Source: Canna indica
Lineage: Eukaryota; Streptophyta; Magnoliopsida; Zingiberales; Cannaceae
DNA: 64,000 nucleotides
Direction of reading: 5' to 3'
Assembly (NCBI GenBank): GCA_034359265.1
Contig: CP136898.1
Coordinates: 5,582,501 to 5,646,500, forward strand
Shown: piece after piece, positions 1 to 10,715 of the stretch
Numbering within the stretch: position 1 is the stretch's first letter
Layout: every line of letters begins with the position of its first letter
The notes under the pieces: generated by a model
Databases searched by the model: none
Told to the model about the DNA's origin: nothing
The model's input: only the letters and a program-made list of their open reading frames with translations
Translations under genes and position numbers: made by a program

Positions 1-24
1 AATATGGAATGTTCATTCCACTTT

Positions 25-195
25 TGGAGAGCGTGGCTTGGTTTAACAGTAAAGTTATCTACTTGTGACCTGAAGGTCGTGGGTTCAAGTCACAGAAACA
101 ATCTTTATGCAAAAAGTCCCCAGTGTTCATCAATCCTCCCCAGAGCCCACAAAAGTGGAATTGCTTCTTGCATTGGCCACCCTTCCTTTTATTTC
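25..195 (+). mobile_element. tRNA-derived SINE (Au-like)
   Basis: The 5' part looks like a tRNA-type RNA polymerase III promoter. An A-box-like TGGTTTAACAG lies at 39-49 and a B box GGTTCAAGTC at 82-91. The body that follows, ending in a 'gcattggccaccctt' stretch, resembles the body and 3' end of Au-type plant SINEs. It sits in what must be an intron of the gene whose next exon starts at 338. There is no long A tail; a T-rich stretch follows. It is not a functional tRNA gene because no cloverleaf can be drawn. Family assignment rests on remembered Au-SINE structure. Confidence 0.65.
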
Positions 196-337
196 ATTTC
201 ACTTCAGCAAATTATTTTGTTCTAAGCAATATATATGTACATGCTTGTATGAGTTCCTGAAAGTGTTTATTACTGACTTTCGTCTTGTTTGGTTTCATAG
301 TTGACTGCCTCTCACTGTTACAACTATGCTTATACAG

Positions 338-3300
338 GTACCATACATTTCTAGTGTTCAGATGTATCCATATATGTCAACTAGAATGTTTCCATCTCAA
401 AACCCAGAAGAAAATGACCATGGTCCAGGAATCTATGCTATACCCTATTATTCATCCATGAGCCCAATGGCCGGGTTTCCTCCAAGTACTCTTATTCCAC
501 TTCGCTATAAGATCCCCACGTAAGCATATATTTGCAACTCGCTAAAGATAATTCTCTTATTTTGCAGATCAATCAAACATATGAACTCTAAGTAAGTTTT
601 TGTTGCCATTATTATGTGGTCCAGACAGTTTGACAATGATGATTATTTTAATAAATCAACTTTGCAAATCTATTATTAGAAATTTTGGGAAATTCCTATT
701 ACCATGGACCCTTAAGAGAAACCTTTTGTGCCTTGCTATAGTCTTTTAGCTAGAGCTTGGCATCTCTTAGCGATCTTGTGAGTCGTCTGCCTCTAAAATC
801 TAGCTAGCATGCAAGATTTCCATGATGCATTTGAGGATCATGTTGCTGAATAGTTAGGATAATGTATCACAAAATTAGATATCTGCCCAAAACTTGAGAT
901 AAACTTGTTCATCTGCTTATCCACCCAGCATCAAGGAATAGTAGCACGTGCTTTAAGAAAATTAAAAATCTTTTGAAGTCACTTACTATGACAACCTTTA
1001 TTACTTGATCTGCTTAAACGTTTTTTTAAATTATTGGCTCTTTCAATATTTCCCTCCTTTTTCTTAATTGATGCACTCACATGTAACCCGTTGTTGATAA
1101 TTAACATCATCTTAATTGACAAACTGAGGTCATAATTTGATAATATGTTGGTGATACTCTTTTTTGTGATTTTTATTTTTTCTAGTCTTACATAGTACAT
1201 TATATGTTAATTGATTCTATATTATTTCTTGATAGATTACCATTCACTAGTGCAAGGGAAGATGTATTTGCTTAATCTGCCATGCTCTACAAATATAAGG
1301 AGGTCATCCTGTTCAAAACAGAGGATAAAATGCTTATAGTTACTAGTTTTTAACTTGCCTCAGGTTGATCTTATATTAGTGAATCCTACTTGTTAATTAG
1401 CTTGACAGGATATTCATGAAATTCTTTGTTATTTAATGCATTCCATATGATATCACGAGAGTACAATAAAAAAAGGGCTTAGGTTACAGAGTAGATTAAG
1501 TTAAACGAAATGAAATTAAAGAAATAATCAAACAGTGTTTTGTTTGAGATTTGTGGCCCTCTGATGGTGATTTTGTTATAGTGTTGGAGGTGATTTAATC
1601 AAAACTTAATAGAAATAATAGTTTGGAGCTACTATGTTTGAAAGATAAGATAGGAGGATAAGACCCAACATCACTTGAAAGATGTAAAATCTACCCTCAG
1701 ATACAGGGTAAATGAAGTATTAACGAGCTTGCATATGATCCAAACAAAGCAGCCACATGGACAGCTGTTGCATTTGAATGAAAGCTGCCAACTAATAACT
1801 ATAAAATGTTAAAGGAAAGAAGAATCGAAGCTTCTTTGAAGTCTTAGTCAAACTAAATATGCCTTCATTTTTACTATCTAGTATCTATCCACCTCATAGG
1901 ATCTTTTTCTTCTTTGCTCTTATTGGTTGATTTTCAACCCATATTCTTTCGAAATGCCCAAAAGATAAATCAATGTCATGGAACTGAGCTTATGCATAAT
2001 TTTTTTTGTCTCTCTTATCTGCATCGTTCAGGACACCAAATTCTACAAGTGGGGCTAACGAGGAGCATGGTCAGGAAGTGAGACAGCAACAAGGCCAGCA
2101 ACAAGGTCCTCAAAGACCAGTTGTTGTAAGGAGATTTCACTTTGCATTTCAAGTTGACTTGGGTCTCATAGTCAAGTTGGCAGCTGTGGTCTTTTTGCTC
2201 AGCCAGGATGGATCAAAACACAAGCTCATTCTTCTGATGCTCTGTGCCTCACTTATTTATCTGTACGATAGATATTTTATTTAAATTCTGGGATAAATCT
2301 GATTTCTTGTTTGCTCAGAGAATAGGATCCATTTTAGTCCCTGTTCATTGCCTATATCATCTAGGATTTTTAATTTTTGTTCGAGTCACTTTTGTATATT
2401 AGTTGGCTTCCTCTAGCTTGTCCCACCATTCGTTCATTTCTGTCCTTCATATTATTTCAGATATAGAACTGGAGTTCTTGCTCCTTTGATAAGATGGCTT
2501 CAACAAGCAGGAGCACCACCCGCCCAACCTCGACAACATGCGCATGCACAAGCACAGAACGGTCTTGTTGGTCATGTTGATGCAAATAATCCTCAACCTG
2601 GTATTTTCTCTGCAAATAATCCTCGACAGTATATTTTTATCTTGTTCCAGTAACTTACTATCATGTATTCAACACTGCCAATATATGCTTTCCAAATACG
2701 AGCCCCTTTTCACAATATTACTCAAAATTTATCTGACATTATAAAACCTTAAGGGGTATCAAACAAATACCAAAACCAACAAAATATCTTGAGATGTTGC
2801 AATTTTATTCTACATAAGTTTGAAGCAATTACTTCAATCTAGAGAGAGAGAGGAAACAATTGTGGGAGCATTTGGTTGCCCGCAAATATAAATGTTGCAA
2901 AAAGTATTTGCATGCAAAGTCAAATTCCCGCGAATAGAATTTGCAGCCTACTGTTTGGTTGCCCGCAAGTAGAGTTGCAACTTCTATTTGCAAGCGTTTG
3001 ATTGGCCGCAAATGGAAGTTGCAGTTACACTTGCAACTTGCATCTTCGTATCTAGATCTAGTAATTTTGGCCCGGTTTGATAGCCCGACACGATAAAATC
3101 ATGCTCGGGCCACCCATTATCGTGCCGGGCCTGAGGATATAGGTCTGACCCAGCCTTATAGCCTGATAACCAATACGTCAGCCTAGCGCAGACCAGGCTA
3201 GTCTGCACTCCGGCTGGACCGCTCCCAGGCCTACCTAGCCTGGAATTGCTACGCTAGGCTAGGCTAGGCCTGGCACTGGGTTGGCTCGAGATCAGCTCGG

Positions 3301-4196
3301 GACCGGCCCGAGCCCGAAGCGGCGACCCCCGTGCCGGGCTAGGCCGCCCCTCTAGTAATATTCTATGTCGTGCCATACACGTCCTGATTGGCAATGGGCA
3401 TGTTCAGGCTTGGGATTGGGGACTCGAGCACGACCCATTGGAGGCACGAAGATGTTAATCAAATAGAGTCTGGTACGAAGAGTAAATGTCATTTTACCCC
3501 CCAACAATAATTGATCGGCTACAACAGAATCAATTCGACCCAGAATAATATTATTTTATACTCTAAATCACCATTTAGTTTAGTAAAATATGTTTTATAT
3601 TTTTTAATTATTTATCAAAATAAATTAATAATTTTTAATTATTGTATAATATTTTTTTTTAAAAAAAATCTACCAAAGGACATCAGACCATCGTGTTCAG
3701 CGCACGAAAATCTACAACTTTGATATTTATCTCGTCCCCATCCAACGACTTTAAGTCGCCCAAATTAATTATTTTCTAATACTTAAATTATTGCATTTGC
3801 GGTCCGCAATCTATTGCGGGCTTTTTAAGCTGCAATTCCATTTCCAACCTCTAAATGATATTAGAAACACAAGTTGTAACTACTTTTAAAGCCAACCAAA
3901 CAAATTTTTTGTCTAAATGTTGCAACTCTAGTTGCAGCATTTGCACTTCCGGACAACCAAACGCCCCTTATATTTCTTCACTAGATTAGCTTGTGTTACT
4001 TGCAGAACAAAATTTTGGAGCAGAGAGGCATAACCCGGACCATCCAGCAGAAGATCAAGAACGACCACATGTAAATGAGAATCAACCAGAACCTGAGGGA
4101 GGACGAGGATTCAATTGGTGGCTTATTGTGAAAGAAATCCAGGTGTTTGTCATTGGTTTTCTGACCTCTCTTATTCCAGGTTTTCAGAACAATTAG
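338..4196 (+). CDS. HERP-like ubiquitin-domain ER membrane protein, 3' part of gene
   Basis: Four exons are joined in phase: 338-519, 2032-2262, 2461-2600 and 4006-4196 (stop TAG 4194-4196), giving 247 visible residues. The N-terminus, which would hold the ubiquitin-like domain, lies left of the window. The visible part has a Pro/Tyr/Met-rich stretch (PYMSTRMFPSQNPEEN), a Gln-rich linker, and a hydrophobic hairpin (VDLGLIVKLAAVVFLLSQ, then LILLMLCASLIYL). After that comes RTGVLAPLIRWLQQ, a Pro/Gln/Asn linker, and a C-terminal hydrophobic segment ending FLTSLIPGFQNN. This layout fits plant homologues of HERPUD proteins, which bind ubiquitin ligases during ER-associated degradation; the role here is inferred. 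The exon 2600/4006 join is fixed by phase, since the alternative donor at 2629 breaks the frame. That last intron carries a PIF/Harbinger-like insertion. The start of the first listed exon is an inferred acceptor (TATACAG before 338). Confidence 0.72.
2864..3967. mobile_element. PIF/Harbinger-like element, copy 1 (in intron)
   Basis: The element starts GGGAGCATTTGGTTGCC and ends with the complement of GGGGCGTTTGGTTGTCC, an imperfect inverted pair of the PIF/Harbinger or tourist style. TTA follows the 3' end; the 5' flank does not match it well, so the target duplication is uncertain. Several inverted 'TTGCAACT/AGTTGCAA' words lie inside each end. The centre (about 3060-3350) is GC-rich with many CCCGG and GGGCC words, unlike the AT-rich ends, and may be another small insertion. 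Related copies are at 47482-48045 and 49046-49940. No transposase coding is visible. Confidence 0.6.
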
Positions 4197-5195
4197 GCTC
4201 CACCTCTCGATCTTGTGTGGACCCAATAGTCAATAAATCAGAGCTGAGATTAAAACTCTAGAAAAAGTGAAGTTTTTGCATTTTAGTAATTCTTGTTTTC
4301 ATGAATATATATGTACTCTTATTTACTGCATTTGCAGTGCCAGGCGTCCTCTTTTCTTTTTAACTTAGGACTAATGATATACATATGTAACTAACACAAG
4401 TGTGAGATATTGTTTAATTTGAATGCTAATGGCTTGGTGAAATAATTTGTACTTTGCTAATGCAATTTTTGGGGTTACAGGCAGTATGTAGTCTTAAAGT
4501 ACAAAAGAAGTTTAGCACCACCGCTTTACAGGAGAATTATTAGCAACTTAACATAAAATATATCTTCTGCATTTGTCTCGACTGCTGGTTTCATCTTTAC
4601 AGCTCGTGCATATAGGCAGTATGTGCAACTTCTATGTTCAATTTATATATCATTTGCCATTTGCTGCCTTTCATTTTGAGTATTGATTGCAGGGATAAAA
4701 ATTGGTGGATGAAGTAATGAAAGTTTTAATGGGTTATACTCACTCTCCATAAAATGCCCAAGTCATCAATTCTAAATGAAGCCGTTCAATATCAGGTTTA
4801 AAACCTTAGTCGTTTCGAAGCACAATGCTGCCATCAGTCGAATTCCTTTGGGTTGATTAAAATTAAATTGAAATTACTTTTCACATCGAATATTTTGATT
4901 TTATCGAGGGCGTGCAATAATAAAAATCAAGACGGTGAAATGCAGAAGTTGGCAGATTATTAGGCAGATCTTTAGGAGGATATAACAATAAAAAAGAATT
5001 CGATATCTGAACAGCAGAAGAAGACTTTCCATGAATGCACGAAGTAACATCCACCCATCCTCTCTACCTCAATTAAATTGAATATAAAATATTCTGTTTC
5101 AGAAGATGCCCAGTACTAGTAGATCTGCTGTTTAATTGATTCCTCAAGCTAGTAACATCGGACATTCTTTTCTCTTACACTGCACTCTATATAGA
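4197..5195. other. Convergent intergenic region
   Basis: This is the 3' flank shared by the HERP-like gene (+) and the UBC22-like gene (-). AATAAATCAG near 4232 could serve as a polyadenylation signal for the former. I see no ORF, RNA gene or repeat here. Confidence 0.5.
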
Positions 5196-6685
5196 CTATA
5201 GTCTCTTCAAACTCTTCTTCCTGGCATCCATCTTCTTTTTGTCTATTTGAGCTTTTGCAGCAACAACCCCTTCCTTCTTCTGAATTGCTGGTGCTCCAAC
5301 AGCAGCTTCTGTTGGATGAGTGGGAGCAACATTCTGATCTTGACCATTTGTCCCTTGTATTTTGGGAGGTGCAGTTGCTGCTGCAGTAATAGTTGGCATT
5401 TTGCCATCAGAAACCAAGTTTGCTGCCTGATCCACATTTAGAGCTGTTGTGGACTCTGAGATGCCCACCTGGCACTTAGGCTTTGGTTTAAGAGCATGAA
5501 TTCCAGTGTATAACCTGCATGATTGCAGCATGCAGATCAGATTTTTTTTTCATTTGGAAAAAAGTTTACTGCACATCGGAGAGCATGAAAGGAAAATCAC
5601 CTGGCGTGTCTCGCATACTCCTCATAATTTTCAAGCAGCATTTTCCCAGCTTGTTCATTCAAGGCAGACTCAGGAAATGGTTCTATCAGCAAGCATCTGA
5701 CCACCTGTAAGACAACATTAACACAGAAAGCTAATTTAGCCATGAGTTAAACTGTTTTGTTTTTTTTTGTTCATATATATCAACCCAGCACAAGCATATA
5801 TCAGATTATGCACAAGCCAACATTATTTTGTTTTGTTTATCAAACATATATCAAATCAGCACAAGCATCAAAATGCAACCAAATTTAACAAAAGACAAAG
5901 ATGTGAAAAAACAGCAGTCTTATTTGTTTTAGGGGAACTGGAAGACCCAACTGGTTCACCAGGGTTCTTAAACCATTCTTCGGACCAGCGCTATAGATCA
6001 ATAGTAAAGGAATGTGGAGATGAAAAATTGGATTTTCGCAGGTTCTTATGGATGCATTGGAACTTACAATTAGGACATGTCTAAGTCCAAGGCTTGGATT
6101 CCAATCTTTCTTCAGTGTGTTGACACAAATTTCACCATTAGTTGCAATGTTTGGATGGAAAATTTTGGTCACGAAATAACCTGTGGTAAACACAAGAAAT
6201 AAGTTTTTCATCAAGGCATGAAAAAACTAGATAAATGAAAATTTTAGCATTTATTGACTACCTTTAGGAGGTGACTGAGGGAAGTCATGAGACAGCAACA
6301 GCTTCATGCGGAAAGTACCATTCTCATATGGTGTTCCAGCTGCAAACATGTGGCATGAACTTTGTCAAGTATTGTATGCATAAGCTAGGATGCTCTATTT
6401 TCAACATCACCTACCAGGACCCTCAATGTCAGCAAAAATAGTAGATAAGTCGTCATCATTTACAACCACTTTTATCCCTTCTGGAGGAGTTTCATCTAGG
6501 TTCTTCAGTTCCTTTGCTAGTTGTCTGATGACATTTGGTGGAAGATTTTCGTTGGTTGCCTGCTTACAGTACAAATAGCATGAGAGACAAGATAATATAT
6601 ATCCAAAATATCTTTCTCTTGACTTTGTACTCCCAAAATATCTTTCTCTTGTATCTAATTTATCATGAAATGTACTACTTACCAT
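5196..6685 (-). CDS. UBC22: Ubiquitin-conjugating enzyme E2, UBC22/UBE2S-like
   Basis: Coding exons on the minus strand are 6683-6685 (the ATG alone), 6415-6559, 6262-6339, 6068-6180, 5601-5704 and 5196-5514, totalling 253 residues. The UBC fold covers about residues 8-150, with [11 protein letters not shown] placing the catalytic cysteine at about residue 94, then [13 protein letters not shown] and [16 protein letters not shown]. The family accepts ubiquitin from E1 and passes it on; the UBE2S/UBC22 group builds Lys11-linked chains. A low-complexity Ala/Pro/Gln tail (about 160-235) ends in a basic segment closing with KKSLKRL. Human UBE2S ends in a similar basic LR tail that docks on the APC/C, so APC/C partnership is a reasonable inference. 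The start codon is the last three bases of the preceding exon (ACAATG, then GTAAGT), so the ATG and the second codon lie in different exons. Identification is strong. Confidence 0.92.
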
Positions 6686-8434
6686 TGTTTGTGCCTTCGC
6701 AGTAGGAAATATCTAGGCACTCAAAACTGCTTTATGTGGTCGTGATTGTAAGTTCAATCCCAAGAACCAAAAATAATTAGTTATCACCGAGACGATCCTG
6801 CAAAAACACTATGTATGCATTACACTGACTGCTCTCATGAAGGTGTTTAAGATAGTTTTTATTGATGATATAGCAGATAATTTTAGGAGAAAAAGGAATT
6901 ATAAATTTGTCCATACAACAGTTTGAGGGCAGATTATCACCAACGACAATTATCAGGAAATATGCTTAACAATCATTTATTAGAAACTATTAATTTGACC
7001 AATTAGAAGGAAGCCATAAAATAATACTGAAGTTACAAAAATAATAAACTGGTTTTACATACTATGTGAAACGGGAAATCTTGTTTTCATTTATATGAAT
7101 TGAAATGGTACAAGGTTAGAAAAAAAAAAGACCACCAGAATAATTTTTAAAACTCATTTCAACTGTAAAATTATGAAATGCTATCGATTCTAAAGTTTTG
7201 CTTCTGAAGCAAGGATTGCAAATTCTGCTTTCATAAAGATTGATGGCAGTAAAATTTTGTCACATACATCACTTGATTTTCATTCTTGTCAATTGATGTG
7301 CTCAGATTGTTTTGAGTACAGGCATCATATCTCCCCAATAACTTATTCCTATGTTAACAGTGCTATGACATTTTAGTAATATTTTATTCTAAATTCTTTT
7401 ATTTCTTTGACAAAGCTAAAGTTTTGCATAGTGCCATGTTGCAATTAAAAGAAGAAAGTAAACAACTGCCTAAAGTGAGCTAGTTTCATCAGCTACAAGC
7501 CTATAAGTGATATTAAAAGATCTTGCGTGTCTACTTTATCAAACTTGTTGAGCTAAAATGCATGTGCCAAAATATTTGTTACGCATTTAATTCGATATTA
7601 TAATAATCTTGAGTCGAGGAGAAACAAATGGACCAACTTTTATTTTCAGCGCAGTCAAAGCAACTTAGAGATAGGTCAGTTGGTATCACTATCAACTGAA
7701 AAAGAAAAATCAAGCACAGAATAGACAGAGCATAAAAGTGGTGGATACGTCATGATAACCAGCATAAACAGTTCCATTTCCTGTGCAGTAACCTAAGCTT
7801 GCAACCATGTGCTCCTTTTATACCACAAGCAACACTCTACCAGAAAAAATCAGCCAAATCTTTGGGATTAGACATCATAGACATTTCACTTGATGCAATT
7901 GATGAATGGTCCAACCACTCTTCACTCTTCATAACATAACCTATATGGATTTAGCATTATCATCGTGTCAAAGAGGCATAACTTCTGATCTACGCCATCG
8001 ACCTTCGAGGAAAAAACAAAGAAAATTGAAGGAAAAATCCAAAACTTTGGTCAAGATCAAAGAAAAGAATGCAACTGGACAACAACAGAAAAAAAGATAT
8101 CGCCTGGGCTAATTCTTCGGAGCTAAAGCATCCAAGCCTCCAATAACTCCAATAACATTCCAAAATGACCCAATTGGGATCACGCGAATCCTCTGGTATG
8201 AATCACACCTTCCGCGGAACAGCAATAACGAAAGATCTTTTTTTTCCACCCTCATCCCACCAAAATGAAAGAGGAAAGAAGTAAACAGATCTATCAATTG
8301 AAATGAGCATGTCCGGCATACCAAAAAGAAAATTACAAGATAAAGCCGAGCAAACGGCACATCGGACAAGAGAATGCGTTCAAGTAGGGCAACATTTGGA
8401 GGGTAAGGAGAGATGCGATCATGAGATTGTTCAC
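6686..8434 (-). other. UBC22 5'UTR exon tail and long first intron
   Basis: Upstream of the ATG the leader runs to a likely acceptor (AAAGCAG, near 6728-6734). The rest, up to the donor after CTTCCTCAG at 8435, is one AT-rich intron of about 1.7 kb. I see no other gene in it. The short reading frames at 7906-8112 and 8109-8465 look like chance frames. Confidence 0.55.
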
Positions 8435-8576
8435 CTGAGGAAGTCGATAGCTGGATTGCTTGCAAGTTGCGACCCGCGGAAGCGAGATCTCAAATCGAGG
8501 GGGAGAGGCAAACTAAAACGTTGCCCGAGAGGCGAGAGGAAGAGGTGTGAAACGCGGCCCTAGTTGCCGCTTTATA
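8435..8576 (-). promoter_or_regulatory. UBC22 core promoter and first (non-coding) exon
   Basis: On the minus strand TATAAA lies at 8576-8571. About 30 bases downstream a GC- and CT-rich leader begins. It ends in CTTCCTCAG and a GTGAAC donor at 8434-8429. This leader exon has no ATG and would splice to the short exon that ends in the start codon at 6683-6685. The placing of the transcription start is inferred from the TATA distance only. Confidence 0.6.
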
Positions 8577-8879
8577 GTCGCGTGGACACCGTGTCTCGTC
8601 GCCTCATTATGACAATACTGCCCTTATTTTTACTGATAAGTAAAATTAAGCCTTTTTTAGGAGTCATGAATGAAGTGGAACATTTAAGAGAAGTAGATGG
8701 GTAGAATCGTCCATTGACTCCTGACGCTATTGCCCTTCGAGTTGACCGTTGGGATGTGGATCCGCAGGTAGCCGTTATTGGCCGCCAGCTGGAACGCTCC
8801 ATTCCAAGCAGCGAGATGATTTTTTAGTAACATAATAATTAGAGAAAAAGACGAGGGAGGGAGAGGAAAAAAAATGTTA

Positions 8880-9182
8880 TTTGAAATTTATTAACATTAT
8901 TGCTGACATATACGGCGTTAATTTCATATTGCCTCTATTTTTGAGTGAATACTTATTTTATGATTTTGTTCGGAATAATTTATTTGTCTTGATTTTCTCA
9001 ATATATATATATATATATATAGGGGTGAATAAAATTTCTCGATTCACCGAGATCGAACCGAAACCGATTTAATCGAACCAAATTAATTTTGATTCGATTT
9101 TCGGTTTAAAAAAATTTGGATTTCGGTTTTCAGTTCGGTTCGATAAATTAACCGACTGTTCGGTTAATTTATCAAATTAATC

Positions 9183-9240
<58 letters not shown>

Positions 9241-9560
9241 ACAATTATATTGGATGTTAGTATTTGTCTTGGTGGTTAGGTGTAAAAATTAAATTAAATT
9301 TCCCACCTGCCCGAATTCTACTATTGTGTAATATTATTTATTTTACATTCCATTATATATATAATAAGTGTTAGTTAAAAAAAATGATAATAAAGTTTGC
9401 TAAGATGATTAGAAAGATAGAAAATAAAGCTTGGTTTTCAAATGCTTGGGTTCAAGTTTTAACATATGTATATTTTTTGAAAAAAAAAATTATTTTTTTA
9501 TTTTTTTGATTAATCGAACTGAATTAATTAAATTTATATATATATATGACAAATTTATTT
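8880..9560. repeat. AT-rich repeat block with long (AT)n and hAT-like GGTTCGG words
   Basis: Two dinucleotide (AT)n tracts lie at about 9001-9020 and 9187-9234. Between them TAGGGGTGAA (from 9020) is followed by repeated 'TTCGGTT/AACCGAA' words and a complementary TTCGATTAA/TTAATCGAA pair around 9150-9190 and 9510-9530. TAGGGGTG is a frequent hAT-type terminus, but I find no matching right end, so this is at most a decayed hAT MITE. No gene is visible. Confidence 0.4.
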
Positions 9561-9774
9561 CAACTTGACGACTGCACTACTGTGATATTTTTTTCTTTCA
9601 AATTTCAACATATACTACCTTATATATGCATAATTTGTTAATATCTTTTCTTAAAACAATTAGCGGCAAATATTGCAAGGTACGTAATAAAATTTGACCC
9701 AAAAATTATGATCCAATCAAACATATCCTAAGTATAGGAATTAAGAAAAATCTATTTGTTCTCGTTTGAAATCG

Positions 9775-10160
9775 GGGTGTTGCAAGTCTCCACGTCATTT
9801 GATCGACCCGCAAAGATATTTCGACACTCAAGTGAGAGAGAGTCTCAAATGATGAGTGTGGAATTAGAATACAAAGTATACATGATGTGTATCACGTCTG
9901 TTTTATTAGGCAGATAGGGATGTTCAACGAGTATATCTCGCAGAATTCTAAGGGATATGCCATGAATGGATCGATGGTTATTTCTTAGATTGTCAGGGAT
10001 CATTACTGCTATATCACCCAATGATAAATTTAGGATGCATATATATTTATTTGGTTAGGTGGAGCTCTCGAGCTAAGTTGTAATTGATTCGACTTAAGTT
10101 TGCTTCATGAGTGGGGGTGCTTCTAGGTCTGATCCGATCGAACCCAAAGAACTAGTCCAG
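9775..10160 (-). mobile_element. LTR relic, homologous to the one at 61.9 kb (inverted)
   Basis: Read on the minus strand, this stretch matches the + strand at about 61870-62200 block for block. Shared blocks are CGATCGGATCAGACCT, ACTCATGAA, CAACTTAGCTCG, TGATACACATCA.GTATACT, and ACTTGAG.GTCGAA followed by TTTGC.  The layout (TATA-like region, short leader, then a GAG.GTCG segment) is that of a Ty3/gypsy-type LTR near its transcription start. No gag or pol coding remains beside it. The superfamily is inferred. Confidence 0.55.
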
Positions 10161-10407
10161 TCCACTTTTATTTGTGATGCAAATGAACTGAGTTGGGCAA
10201 ATGAGGTCCATCTAAATCATAACTAGGAGGGATTTATGGACTTTTTTGCTCGAATCAACTCGGCTATTTTGCCCGAGTTATATTTTAGTGGGATCATGTT
10301 GATCGAATTTTTTTGAATAACCAAATTGTACGTTATCATTTTAGTTAAACTTAAAAATAAAAATAAGAGATTCATTTTTCTTTTTGAGTTTAGCTAAAAT
10401 GATGTTG

Positions 10408-10454
<47 letters not shown>

Positions 10455-10715
10455 TATACTTGAAATACTTTAACTAATTTTTCATATGAGAAATTTTTAT
10501 GTCATAAATAAGTCATATTTATTATATTATCTGCTTTATTTTAATATACTATATATAATTGGTAGTTGCTTGAAATATCATTATTAATAATTAAATAAAA
10601 TTTGAAAAAAAGAATAATCCAGTGAAAAATACTATTATTAAATAAACTGAACCTGATATATTATTTAATATTTAAAATTAAATATGAAAATGGGTAAATA
10701 TTTATCACATACATC
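10161..10715. other. AT-rich intergenic DNA
   Basis: An (AT)n tract lies at about 10410-10450. I see no gene or recognisable element apart from A/T-rich spacer. Confidence 0.4.

Noticed and set aside
25..100. Possible tRNA gene
   Set aside because: Only the internal promoter boxes are present and no cloverleaf or anticodon stem forms; a SINE head explains it.
2629..2744. Alternative donor or coding extension of the third HERP-like exon
   Set aside because: Using it breaks the frame of the final exon, while the donor at 2601 keeps it.
8303..8563. Frame across the UBC22 leader and promoter
   Set aside because: It lies over the GC-rich non-coding first exon on the other strand and lacks any known domain.
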